A stretch of 13,925 nt of DNA from JACVRX01 sp035697245 (GCA_035697245.1 DASSDH010000014.1:1-13925), one strand, 5' to 3'. Shown: positions 1 to 7,688, counted from the first letter of the stretch. The notes: generated by a model not told the origin, from the letters alone. Program-made: numbers and translations.

Positions 1-432
1 GGCTGCATAACGCTGGGCTACCAACACGCTGGCCAGCCCATCGGGGCGGAGGACGGCCACGACCCCCCGAAGCGCAGCTCTCGGATCGTCCACGACCTCC
101 AGGACGCCATGACAGAGCACCACGTCGGCGGATTCGGGCCCAAGCAGGTGGTCAAGGTCGGCTGCGTCGCCCTGGACGGATTTGACCCGGCCTTCGACGC
201 GAGCCTCGGCCGCCCGTCGCTCGAGCGCCGCCAACGCGTCGGGACTGGGATCCACGACGGTGACCCGATGCCCCTGACCTGCAAGCGGGACCGCAAAGCC
301 GCCCGTCCCTCCGCCCGCGTCGACGACATCGAGGTGCTCGTTGCCGGTCTGCGCCATCTGTTCGGTCAGTGCGCTGGACAGCACGTCCCACACGACAGCG
401 GTCCGCACATGCCGCCGGAGCCGGTCAGCCAC
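1..432 (-). CDS. SAM-dependent methyltransferase, class I (C-terminus outside window)
   Basis: The first 144 residues are visible, read leftward off the window edge. The Rossmann-fold SAM site is clear: VVDAGGGTGG at residues 36-45 (motif I), the acidic residue ending strand 2 in VVDPS (Asp61), QGDA at 87-90, and a motif IV-like stretch, SADVVLCHGVLEVVDD (101-116), followed by LRPDG (128-132). This is a class I methyltransferase; the acceptor substrate cannot be inferred. I chose GTG at 432 because it overlaps the stop of the upstream aminotransferase (TGA at 427-425), has GGGAG seven bases ahead, and starts the readable protein VADRLRRHVR. A later in-frame GTG at 408 is a weaker alternative. 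The overlap implies translational coupling, so the two products are probably made together. The substrate-selecting C-terminal half is missing. Confidence 0.88.
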   Translation of the reverse strand, partial: MADRLRRHVRTAVVWDVLSSALTEQMAQTGNEHLDVVDAGGGTGGFAVPLAGQGHRVTVVDPSPDALAALERRAAEARVEGRVKSVQGDAADLDHLLGPESADVVLCHGVLEVVDDPRAALRGVVAVLRPDGLASVLVAQRYAA

Positions 433-1612
433 GCAAGCGCTCCCGCACAGCCGCGTGAAACACCGGAAGGGCCCGGTCGATCATGTCGTTGCTCGCCGTC
501 AGCGAGATCCGGAAGTGGCCGGGAACCTCGAAGATCGTCCCGGGAAGGATCAGCACATTGCGGTCGGCCAGCCGTCGGCAGAACGCGACGTCGTCCGGCT
601 CCGGCGAGCGTACCCATAGATAGAAAGTGCCTTCAGGCACCCTCAGTTGGTAGCCCGACGCCGTGAGCTCACCGGCCAGCCGGTCTCGCTTGGCCTGGAG
701 GTCGACTAGGTCGATCGAGAGCCGCTCCAAATCATCCAGTGCGTATTGCAGGACGGCGTTCGGGAACAGCCATCCCGCCGCGATCTGTGACAGCTCGATC
801 GTCTCCCGAAACGGCTCGCGATTCGGAATCGACGGCGACAGGGCAAGCCACCCGATGCGCTCTCCCGGCGTCAGCAGCACCTTGCCGTAGCTGTAGGAGA
901 TCAGCGTGTGCGAGTAAAACTCGCTCGGACTGTGGAATTCGGCATCACTGAACACCAGGCGTGCGTATGGCTCATCGGAGATCAGCCAGATTGGCTTCCC
1001 CCAATGATGTGACGCGTCGGTGAGCAGGGTTGCAAGTGCGGCCAACGTCTGCGGCGGATAGATGCGCCCGGTCGGGTTGTTCGGCGTGTTGACGATCACT
1101 GCCCGGGTCTGAGGCCCGATGGCCGAACCGATCGCGTCGAGGTCGAGGTCGTGGTCGTCGGATCGAACGCGCACCTTGACCGGCACGGCGTCGACAGAGA
1201 GCAGCATCGGCTCGTAGATAAACCACGGCGGCAGCGAGAACACCACCTCGTCGCCGGGATCAAGGAACGCGCGAAACGCAGTCTCCAGCGCACCAAAGGC
1301 GCCTGGAGTCAGCGCGACGTCTTCTGGTTCAAACGGCAGTCCGCGCCATTCGCGCAATGCCTTGGCCACCACGTCGCGGGCTTCGGGTTCCGAGCGCTTG
1401 TAGGCAAACCAGTCCTTGTCCTGTGGATTGGCGTGCCGCCGGATGGCGTCGACGAACCCCGGCAGCGGCATCTCCTGCGGGTTCCCCAGAACGAAATCGC
1501 ATACGCCGGGCTGCCGGCGCAGTTCGTCCCACACGTCGAGGTAACTTCGCAGCGGCGCGAGGGAGTTCTTGATCGCGGCCACTCGCGCAGCCGGTCGGAC
1601 GGCGTCGGGCAC
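425..1612 (-). CDS. PLP-dependent aminotransferase, class I/II (fold type I)
   Basis: A 395-residue protein, normal length for the aspartate-aminotransferase fold. Visible marks are the NNPTG motif (178-182), ISDEPY with the PLP-ring Asp213 and Tyr216, the Schiff-base lysine Lys244 in SYSYGKVLLTPGERIGW, and a C-terminal Arg368 (GHFRIS) where the family binds the substrate carboxylate. It would swap amino groups between an amino acid and a 2-oxo acid in the cytosol; the substrate is not evident. I put the start at GTG 1612, after a GAGGAGG Shine-Dalgarno sequence. The frame stays open to 1879, but that extension is Arg-rich low-quality sequence running into the HIT-like gene. It lies 71 bases behind the HIT-like gene and overlaps the methyltransferase start by 8 bases, so the three are probably co-transcribed. 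Confidence 0.92.
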   Translation of the reverse strand: MPDAVRPAARVAAIKNSLAPLRSYLDVWDELRRQPGVCDFVLGNPQEMPLPGFVDAIRRHANPQDKDWFAYKRSEPEARDVVAKALREWRGLPFEPEDVALTPGAFGALETAFRAFLDPGDEVVFSLPPWFIYEPMLLSVDAVPVKVRVRSDDHDLDLDAIGSAIGPQTRAVIVNTPNNPTGRIYPPQTLAALATLLTDASHHWGKPIWLISDEPYARLVFSDAEFHSPSEFYSHTLISYSYGKVLLTPGERIGWLALSPSIPNREPFRETIELSQIAAGWLFPNAVLQYALDDLERLSIDLVDLQAKRDRLAGELTASGYQLRVPEGTFYLWVRSPEPDDVAFCRRLADRNVLILPGTIFEVPGHFRISLTASNDMIDRALPVFHAAVRERLRG

Positions 1613-1683
1613 CTCGCCTCCTCGGCGTCGACGGGTCGGCCGTCGGGTCAGCGTACGCCGCCGAAACTTGGTCGCCCGCTCCG

Positions 1684-2289
1684 CTAGCCGTGGTTGCTCT
1701 CGTCGTCGGCGACAAGTCGCCGACCGAGCTCGGTCAAGGTCTCCCGCCAGATCGGCTCGGGAACCGGCGGCAGGATGTGGTCCCAAATCGCGGCGAAGCT
1801 GCCCACGGTCCGTGGTAGTCGGGCTGGCCGGGCCATGAACCACACGTGGAAGTGCGCGCTCCCGTCGCCCCATCGGCACACATGTACCCGGCCGATCTCA
1901 CCGAGGCTCGTGATGGCACGTTCGACTCGCTGGACCAGCGGGCCGAGCTCGGTGAGCAGGTCCATCGGCAGATCACCGAGATCGTGATGGGCTCGCGACG
2001 ACAGGATCACGACGACAGGCAGTCCGGACGGCTTGGCCAACGGTGCGAGGAGCCAATGCCGATTGCTCCAGATCGCATCGGTGGTTCCCTGCTGGCAGCG
2101 CCAGCATTGCGCGGGATCCTCATCCAGCCGTTGCCGATCCGTTTCCGCGGGTGGCTGGAGCGGCCGCACCCGCATATCGCCCTCGAACGGAAACGTCTCC
2201 CAATCGCCGACCGGCGGCATCGGTAGCCGCCCATCGGCGTCAGCGGTCGCCAACGCCCGCTGGTAGATCATCTCTGGGCCCTCGATCAC
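1684..2289 (-). CDS. HIT-like superfamily protein (putative nucleotide hydrolase or transferase)
   Basis: A 201-residue protein. SAHFHVWF around residues 145-151 (His146, His148) resembles the histidine triad of HIT/GalT-like proteins, and the segments before it (VVVILSSRAHHDLGDLP, 92-108) fit the strand-helix leading to that motif. The third histidine position is Trp150, so this is not a canonical His-x-His-x-His hydrolase. Cys62-Trp-Arg-Cys65 could be half of a metal site. HIT-fold enzymes act on phosphate bonds of nucleotides; I infer no particular substrate. The start shown is GTG 2289. An in-frame ATG at 2271 has GAGG eight bases ahead and may be the true start (195 aa). It is the first gene of a leftward set with an aminotransferase and a methyltransferase, and diverges from the Ddn-family gene across only 40 bp. 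Confidence 0.72.
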   Translation of the reverse strand: MIEGPEMIYQRALATADADGRLPMPPVGDWETFPFEGDMRVRPLQPPAETDRQRLDEDPAQCWRCQQGTTDAIWSNRHWLLAPLAKPSGLPVVVILSSRAHHDLGDLPMDLLTELGPLVQRVERAITSLGEIGRVHVCRWGDGSAHFHVWFMARPARLPRTVGSFAAIWDHILPPVPEPIWRETLTELGRRLVADDESNHG

Positions 2290-2329
2290 GCCACCGAAGC
2301 CTAGGCGGAGACCTCTAGAATTCCGCGCG

Positions 2330-2767
2330 GTGCGCGACTCGACGGCTCGGCGGCTCTCCCGCCTGCACGTCCTGCTCTACCGGCTCACCGGTGGGGTTGT
2401 GGGCCGCAGACTCGTGCGCAACGACATGCTGCTGCTCACGACGCGTGGGTTCGCCACGGGTAAGCCGCACACCGTTCCGCTGCTCTATCTCCACGACAGC
2501 GATGCGCTGGTGGTGATTGCCTCATGGGGAGGCCGTCCCGACAATCCGGACTGGTACCGCAACCTCACGCGTGAGCCGCAAGCCACCGTCCACGTTCGCA
2601 GGAAACGCTGGGCAGTACGGGCCCGCACCGCTACCGTCCGCGAGCGTGCACTGTGGTGGCCGCGCATCGTCGCCGCATATCCGGGGTATCGCACCTATCA
2701 GTCCCGCACCGACCGTGTCATTCCGGTGGTGTTCCTCGAGCCGGCCTCCCCTTTGCCACCCCAATGA
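2330..2767 (+). CDS. Nitroreductase-family deazaflavin (F420)-dependent oxidoreductase, Ddn type
   Basis: A 145-residue protein with the Ddn/PF04075-type core: LLLTTRGFATGKPHTVPLLY (34-53), then VVIASWGGRPDNPDWYRNL (61-79) and a TVHVRRKRW strand (86-94). In this split-beta-barrel family the Thr-Arg-Gly-x3-Gly-Lys-Pro segment and the Gly-Gly-x-Pro-x2-Pro-x-Trp-Tyr-x-Asn segment form the binding site for F420 (in some members heme or flavin). Members reduce quinones, nitro compounds or other small molecules; the substrate here is unknown. The GTG start at 2330 lacks a strong Shine-Dalgarno sequence (GGCGGAG is about 18 bases upstream), so the exact start is less sure than the product. It is convergent with nrdJ, 74 bp apart, and divergent from the HIT-like gene. 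No signal peptide is seen; the N-terminal amphipathic stretch LSRLHVLLYRL could touch membrane. Confidence 0.85.
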   Translation: MRDSTARRLSRLHVLLYRLTGGVVGRRLVRNDMLLLTTRGFATGKPHTVPLLYLHDSDALVVIASWGGRPDNPDWYRNLTREPQATVHVRRKRWAVRARTATVRERALWWPRIVAAYPGYRTYQSRTDRVIPVVFLEPASPLPPQ

Positions 2768-2773
2768 TCCCAC

Positions 2774-2803
2774 CACCCCAGCCCGCGTTCGGGGGGCGGG
2801 GTG
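2774..2803. terminator. GC-rich hairpin between convergent genes, possible bidirectional terminator
   Basis: CACCCC (2774-2779) pairs with GGGGTG (2798-2803), and CCCG (2782-2785) can pair with CGGGGG (2790-2795), giving a strong but imperfect stem. It lies between the stop of the Ddn-family gene and the stop of nrdJ. No T-run follows on either side, so intrinsic termination is inferred from position and stability only. Confidence 0.4.
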
Positions 2804-2841
2804 TTCGCGGAAGATTGCATCGGCTGCAATATCGCTCGCCT

Positions 2842-5800
2842 TCAGCTGCAGCCGCTGGTCGAGCCGCAGCCCTCGCAGACGTAGCAGCTGCCGGCTGGAC
2901 GCATCTTCGTGCCGCAGGTGACACACAGCGGTGCATCTGTCGTGGTTCCTTGCAACAGCTCGAGCAATTCGGTCGACGTGTGCGCTTGTGCGGGCACCGG
3001 CTTGGCAGTCGCCTCGATTACGTCATCGTCTTCCGCTTCCGCGGCCGGAACTTCCAGCTGCGGGGTCTCCACCGGCGCCGACTGCCGCAAGGCATCGACG
3101 TCCATGTCCTCCTCGATCGGCGCGTACTCGCCGGTGTCGAGCTGCCGGGCCCGCTCGGCAGCTGTGTACACGCCGTACGCAGACCGCGAATCGAACGGTA
3201 GGTAGTCCAGCGCCAGCCGGCGGAAGATGTAGTCGACGACACTTTGGGCCATCCGCACGTCCGGGTCGTCGGTCATGCCCGAGGGCTCGAACCGCATGTT
3301 GGTGAACTTCTGCACGTAGGTCTCCAGCGGCACCCCGTACTGCAGCGCGATGGAGATCGCGATCGAGAACGCGTCCATCACTCCGGCGAGCGTCGAGCCC
3401 TGTTTGCCGAGCTTGAGGAACACCTCGCCGAGCCCGTCGTCCGGGTAGGAACCGGCGGTCATGTAACCCTCAGCCCCGCCGACGGTAAACGACGTTGTCC
3501 GGCTCGGCCGCGACTTGGGCAGCCGGCGCCTCGTCGGCCGATACTCGACGACCACCTCGCGGTCTGGCTCGGCCTTGCCGGCATCGGTGGTCGACCGCTT
3601 CGACACCGACAGCGGTTGGCCCACCTTGCAGTTGTCGCGGTAGATCGCCAGTGCCTTGAGGCCGAGCTTCCAGCCCTCGAAGTAGATCTGCTCGATCTCT
3701 TCGACGGTGACCGACTCGGGAACATTCACGGTCTTGCTAACGGCCCCACTGAGGTACGGCTGGACGGCCGCGATCATGTTGACATGGCCCATTGGGCTGA
3801 TCGCCCGGGCGCCCATCGCGCAGTCGAAGACCTCGTAGTGCTCATGCCGCAGACTGGGCGCGTCGACGACGTTTCCATGTTCGGCGATGTACTCGACGAT
3901 CGCCTCGATCTGCTCCTCTTGGTACCCCAGCTGGCGCAGGGCACGGGGCACGGTCTGGTTGACGATCTGCATCGAACCGCCGCCGACGAGCTTCTTGAAC
4001 TTGACCAGCGCAAGGTCTGGCTCGACGCCCGTCGTATCGCAATCCATCATCAAGCCGATGGTGCCGGTCGGCGCGAGTAGGCTCGCCTGCGCGTTACGCC
4101 ACCCGTTGACCTCGCCGATGGCAAGGCACTGCTGCCATTCCTCGGTTGCTAGCGCGTGGATCGGCTGGTCGAGGTCGTGCAGCGTTCGCAGGTTGTCGTT
4201 CGCCGTTGCATGCTTACGCATGACCCGCTTGTGGGCGTCGGCGTTGCGGGCGTAGCCGTCATACGGTCCGACGACGCCGGCCAACTCAGCTGACCGCTTG
4301 TACGCAGCACCAGTCATCAGCGATGTGATCGCTGCGGCCAGCGACCGCCCGCCCGCGGAGTCGTAGCCGTGTCCGGTGGCCATCAGCAGCGCGCCGAGGT
4401 TGGCGTAGCCGATGCCCAGCTGGCGGTAGGCACGGGTTGTCTCGGTGATAGCTTGCGTCGGGAAATCTGCGAAGCAGATCGAAATGTCCATTGCGGTGAT
4501 GATCAGCTCAACTGCCCGTCGGAACAGACCCGCGTCGAAGGTGTCGTCGGCGCGGAGGAACTTCATCAAATTCAGGCTGGCCAAGTTGCACGACGAATTG
4601 TCGAGTGACATGTATTCGGAGCAATTGCGCACCACCAGACCATTGGCAATGTAGGAGTGGTTGCGCGGCTCAGACAGGTTGTACGTCGTCTCGAACCCGT
4701 CGAAGTCCCGGCTCACCATGCGCGCTGTCTGGTTGGTCCGGTACGACCGCGTAGTCGCCAGCCAGTGCGACAGGCGAGCGGCCTTGCGCGGATGGTCGAA
4801 CCCGATGGCCGTGGCGAACTTGGCGACGTTCTCGCCGCTGATCCGAAAGTCATATAGCTGGTTGCCGGTGTATTCGCGCAACTCGCCGCCGACGGTGGTG
4901 TAGGCGAAATGCGCGTCACCACGCTTGCGGGTTGCGTAGATCCGGCCGCCGATACCGAAGCTGCTGAGTAGGCGCTGGACGTCCCGCAACAGCTCGACGG
5001 ACACCGAGCCCAGCCCGACGTACCGGGTCTCGTTGTTGGTCCGTGCGGCACAGCCGTCCGCGTCGTAGAGGCCACGAAGGAAGGCCGCTTGCACCTCGAC
5101 GGGCGCCTCGAGGACTGCGGAGGGAAGCCTCTTCCGTACTGCGGACGCAGTTGTCACGCCGAGGCCGATTAGGAACTCATTCAAAGCGCCCCGGCTCGAC
5201 CGCAGTTGAACGGTGCCGTTCGGTTGCTCTGATGGCTTGGGATCGAACCCGACGATATCGGCCAACGTCCGCTGGTGCCGATCGAGGAAGGTCTCCCGAT
5301 CTTCTCGGCTGTAGATCCAGGTGGCGGTGTCCTGGTTCCCGGGCACACCTTTCACTCCGCGGCGAACACAGCCGTCTCCGGTCAGCCAGCCGAGCAAATG
5401 CGCAAACTCATCGGTCCATTTCTCCGGCAGTTTGGTCTCTGAGCCCCAGTAGGTAATGACGTCTCCAGCCGCGACCTTCGCGTTCGGCGCAAGTCGAAAC
5501 TCCCGCGAGGCGGCTGTCGCCGGCGTGGGCAGGGTCAGCGGCAATACCCGGTCGGAATCGGTGAGGTCTTTCGCCTCGACATAGCCGCGGTTCGTCGTCC
5601 AGATCCGGTGGTTTGGGGTACAGCGCAGCACCATGCCGTTGCTGAACTCCAACCGGTGGATCTCGTTCGTTCCGGTCACCATGACTGCTTCGGGGCTGGT
5701 GAGCTCGATCCGGTCGGTCGGAACATCGGGATTGGTGGCCTCGTGCGTGTAGACGCCGAAGCTTTCACCCTGCCGCACCCGGTCGATCAGTGCGTCGAAC

Positions 5801-6951
5801 CGGATCAGGCCCTTGTCGGTGTGGACAAGCGTGTCGCCGGTGAAGCACGGGTTGGACGCAGTGATCCGGCCGGTCTCGGGGTTCGTGTGCCAGTCATTGA
5901 TCGTGCTGTCGTACTGGATGCCTGGATCGGCGCACTCCCACGCCGCTTGCGCCATCTTGCGGAACAGGCCCTTGGCGTCGACGGTTTCGACTACCTCACC
6001 GGTGAGCCGGGCCCGCAGACCGAACGGGTCGCCGTTCTCGACCGCCTGCATGAACTCGTCGGAGACCCGCACCGAGTTGTTGGCGTTCTGGTATTGCACG
6101 GACACGATGTCCTTACCGCCGAGGTCCATGTCGAACCCGGCGTCGCGCAGTGCCCGGATCTTGTCCTCTTCCCGCGCCTTGGTCTCGATGAACTCCTCGA
6201 CGTCTGGGTGGTCGACGTCGAGCACCACCATCTTGGCCGCGCGTCGGGTCGCACCGCCGGACTTGATCGTCCCGGCGCTTGCGTCAGCGCCCCGCATGAA
6301 GCTGACCGGGCCGGACGCCGTCCCTCCCGAGGACAGCAACTCCTTGCTCGATCGGATCCGAGAAAGGTTGATCCCCGAGCCAGACCCGCCTTTGAAGATC
6401 AACCCCTCTTCCCGGTACCAGTTCAGGATCGAGTCCATCGAGTCGTCGACGGCGAGGATGAAGCACGCTGAGACTTGCTGTGGGGACGGGGTGCCGACGT
6501 TGAACCAGACCGGGGAATTGAACGAGAAGACCTGGTGCACCAGCATCCAGGCGAGCTCGTGCTCGAACACCTCGGCGTCGTCGGGACTGGCGAAGTAGCC
6601 GTACTCCTCACCCGCTCGGCGATAGGTCCCGACGACCCGGTCGACGAGCTGGCGAAGGCTCCATTCCCTGGCGTCGGAGCCGACGGCGCCGCGGAAGTAC
6701 TTGGTGGTGACGATCGTGGCTGCGTTGACCGACCAGAAGTCGGGAAACTCGACTCCGCGCTGCTCGAAGACCGTCTCGCCCGTCCTCCAGTTCTGCTGGA
6801 CGACGTCGCGCCGCTCCCAGGTGAGCTCGTCGTACGGATGGACACCTGGGGTGGTGAAGATCGGCTCGATCGTCAACCCACGGGCAGCCTTCGGCCTACC
6901 CCGACGGTTCTCGCCGGCGTGCTGGCTCTGGCCACTGACGGTTTCGGTCAT
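2842..6951 (-). CDS. nrdJ: Adenosylcobalamin-dependent (class II) ribonucleoside-diphosphate reductase, intein-containing precursor
   Basis: The precursor is 1369 residues: a 961-residue enzyme plus a 408-residue intein (369-776). The enzyme reduces ribonucleotides to deoxyribonucleotides using a B12-generated thiyl radical, so it needs no oxygen. Active-site residues map well on the class II family: redox Cys163 in SACFIL; Asn367-Pro368 just before the intein; radical Cys777 and Glu779 just after it (NPCSE in the mature protein); and partner Cys788, eleven residues after the radical Cys. PTGTIG lies at 961-966, a TSCPD-like domain at about 1155-1260, and a C-terminal Cys cluster (1343, 1346, 1356, 1359, 1362, 1368) that probably shuttles electrons or binds zinc. 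ATG 6951 follows AAGGAG by six bases; the frame is open to 7023, but that stretch lacks family similarity. nrdR lies 87 bp upstream on the same strand, so the pair probably forms an operon. Confidence 0.97.
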   Translation of the reverse strand: MTETVSGQSQHAGENRRGRPKAARGLTIEPIFTTPGVHPYDELTWERRDVVQQNWRTGETVFEQRGVEFPDFWSVNAATIVTTKYFRGAVGSDAREWSLRQLVDRVVGTYRRAGEEYGYFASPDDAEVFEHELAWMLVHQVFSFNSPVWFNVGTPSPQQVSACFILAVDDSMDSILNWYREEGLIFKGGSGSGINLSRIRSSKELLSSGGTASGPVSFMRGADASAGTIKSGGATRRAAKMVVLDVDHPDVEEFIETKAREEDKIRALRDAGFDMDLGGKDIVSVQYQNANNSVRVSDEFMQAVENGDPFGLRARLTGEVVETVDAKGLFRKMAQAAWECADPGIQYDSTINDWHTNPETGRITASNPCFTGDTLVHTDKGLIRFDALIDRVRQGESFGVYTHEATNPDVPTDRIELTSPEAVMVTGTNEIHRLEFSNGMVLRCTPNHRIWTTNRGYVEAKDLTDSDRVLPLTLPTPATAASREFRLAPNAKVAAGDVITYWGSETKLPEKWTDEFAHLLGWLTGDGCVRRGVKGVPGNQDTATWIYSREDRETFLDRHQRTLADIVGFDPKPSEQPNGTVQLRSSRGALNEFLIGLGVTTASAVRKRLPSAVLEAPVEVQAAFLRGLYDADGCAARTNNETRYVGLGSVSVELLRDVQRLLSSFGIGGRIYATRKRGDAHFAYTTVGGELREYTGNQLYDFRISGENVAKFATAIGFDHPRKAARLSHWLATTRSYRTNQTARMVSRDFDGFETTYNLSEPRNHSYIANGLVVRNCSEYMSLDNSSCNLASLNLMKFLRADDTFDAGLFRRAVELIITAMDISICFADFPTQAITETTRAYRQLGIGYANLGALLMATGHGYDSAGGRSLAAAITSLMTGAAYKRSAELAGVVGPYDGYARNADAHKRVMRKHATANDNLRTLHDLDQPIHALATEEWQQCLAIGEVNGWRNAQASLLAPTGTIGLMMDCDTTGVEPDLALVKFKKLVGGGSMQIVNQTVPRALRQLGYQEEQIEAIVEYIAEHGNVVDAPSLRHEHYEVFDCAMGARAISPMGHVNMIAAVQPYLSGAVSKTVNVPESVTVEEIEQIYFEGWKLGLKALAIYRDNCKVGQPLSVSKRSTTDAGKAEPDREVVVEYRPTRRRLPKSRPSRTTSFTVGGAEGYMTAGSYPDDGLGEVFLKLGKQGSTLAGVMDAFSIAISIALQYGVPLETYVQKFTNMRFEPSGMTDDPDVRMAQSVVDYIFRRLALDYLPFDSRSAYGVYTAAERARQLDTGEYAPIEEDMDVDALRQSAPVETPQLEVPAAEAEDDDVIEATAKPVPAQAHTSTELLELLQGTTTDAPLCVTCGTKMRPAGSCYVCEGCGSTSGCS
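4624..5847 (-). mobile_element. Intein with LAGLIDADG (DOD) homing endonuclease, inserted in nrdJ
   Basis: This 408-residue in-frame insertion begins with Cys1 (CFTGDTLVHTDKG, block A) and ends with Asn408 followed by extein Cys. Block B is CTPNHRIW with the Thr77-x-x-His80 pair. Two dodecapeptide motifs are present, LLGWLTGDG (151-159) and LRGLYDADG (257-265). Both keep their metal-binding acid (Asp158, Asp264), so the homing nuclease looks intact. Block F/G is NHSYIANGLVVRN (396-408). His397 is present, but the penultimate residue is Arg407 where most inteins have His. The codons are CGC AAT TGC across the C-terminal junction. It should excise itself and join Pro368 to Cys777. The boundaries come from intein end motifs and from restoring the NPCSE active site. 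Confidence 0.93.
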
Positions 6952-6977
6952 TCCCCGCTCCTTGTCGGTGTCCCCCG

Positions 6978-6995
6978 CTCGGGCCCTGGCCCGAG
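6978..6995 (-). other. Perfect 8-bp inverted repeat in the nrdR-nrdJ gap
   Basis: CTCGGGCC (6978-6985) and GGCCCGAG (6988-6995) are perfect reverse complements with two bases between them. In the nrdR-nrdJ transcript this would be a very stable hairpin ending about 27 bases before the nrdJ start codon, close to but not covering its Shine-Dalgarno sequence. It has no T-run. It could lower read-through from nrdR, mark a processing site or affect nrdJ translation. Confidence 0.55.
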
Positions 6996-7038
6996 TCGGT
7001 CGTCGTCGTTCATTGCGCGTCAATTCGAGCTGGATCGG

Positions 7039-7524
7039 TCAACTGCGGATCCGGGGCGGCGGCTCCGGGACGGTCTCGCCCCGCTCCACCCTCAACATCG
7101 AGATCTCTGCTTCGAAATCGGCCAGCGAGTCGAAACTCCGATACACGCTGGCGAACCGTAGGTACGCGACCTCGTCGAGCTCTCGCAACGGCCCGAGGAT
7201 CGCCAGCCCGACCTCGTTGCTCGGCACCTCGGCCGCGCCAGCGGCGCGGATGCGGTCTTCCACCTGCTGAGCCAGCCGGGCCAGTGCGTCCTCGCCCACA
7301 CCCCGGCCCTGGCAAGCCTTTCGCACGCCGGCGATGACCTTGTCCCGGCTGAACGGCTCGGTCACCCCGGACCGCTTGACCACGGCCAGTGTCACCTGCT
7401 CGACAGTCGTGAACCGGCGATCGCACTCCGGACACTGCCGACGGCGACGAATGGCCGTGCCGTCATCGGCGGTTCGGCTGTCGACGACGCGGCTGTCGGG
7501 GTTGCGGCAGAACGGACAGTGCAC
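7039..7524 (-). CDS. nrdR: Transcriptional repressor NrdR of ribonucleotide reductase genes
   Basis: A 161-residue protein, the usual NrdR length. The N-terminal zinc ribbon is Cys3-Pro-Phe-Cys6 with Cys31-Pro-Glu-Cys34, and DSRTADDGTAIRRRRQCPEC matches the family nearly throughout. Residues of about 48-138 form the ATP-cone (VVKRSGVTEPFSRDKVIAG and later LRELDEVAYLRFASVYRSF). NrdR senses ATP/dATP through this cone and represses RNR promoters when dATP is high. The start is GTG 7524, after a purine-rich GGGGAGGGAG Shine-Dalgarno sequence. It is followed by nrdJ in the same direction and is itself preceded by NrdR-box-like sites, which suggests autoregulation of nrdR-nrdJ. Confidence 0.97.
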   Translation of the reverse strand: MHCPFCRNPDSRVVDSRTADDGTAIRRRRQCPECDRRFTTVEQVTLAVVKRSGVTEPFSRDKVIAGVRKACQGRGVGEDALARLAQQVEDRIRAAGAAEVPSNEVGLAILGPLRELDEVAYLRFASVYRSFDSLADFEAEISMLRVERGETVPEPPPRIRS

Positions 7525-7617
7525 GACGCTCCCTCCCCGCGCGATCGGCGGCTTCGGTGCTCATCCACCGAACTGGCCGACGACCCGTCCTGGGTGGAGA
7601 ACCTGTGGATCTCCTGG

Positions 7618-7686
7618 GGACAAGATGTGGGCCGTAGACCACAAGTTGTGGATGACTTACATGGCTGTAACTACTACATCTAGGGG
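7618..7686 (-). promoter_or_regulatory. Array of three NrdR-box-like sites upstream of nrdR
   Basis: Read on the minus strand, the cores are CTAGATGTAG (7683-7674), CCACAACTTG (7651-7642) and CCACATCTTG (7630-7621). Against the published consensus core CwAtATaTwG they match at 8, 6 and 7 of 10 positions by my count. The first two are 32 bp apart, the three-turn spacing typical of paired NrdR boxes; the third is 21 bp further on, two turns. The last two also form an obvious 13-bp direct repeat (7618-7630 and 7639-7651, 10 of 13 identical). Their place in front of nrdR-nrdJ supports the call. Confidence 0.55.
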
Positions 7687-7688
7687 TA

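Noticed and set aside
1613..1879. N-terminal extension of the aminotransferase frame to 1879
   Set aside because: It is Arg-rich, lacks family similarity and overlaps the HIT-like coding region in another frame. GTG 1612 with a good Shine-Dalgarno sequence gives the normal family length.
2301..2318. CTAGG...CTAG imperfect palindrome between the HIT-like and Ddn-family genes
   Set aside because: Only the CTAG ends pair well; the interior does not, so it is too weak to call an operator.
7600..7655. DnaA-box-like words (TGTGGAT at two places) upstream of nrdR
   Set aside because: They are imperfect (at least one mismatch to TTATCCACA-type boxes) and overlap the NrdR-box-like repeats, which explain them better.
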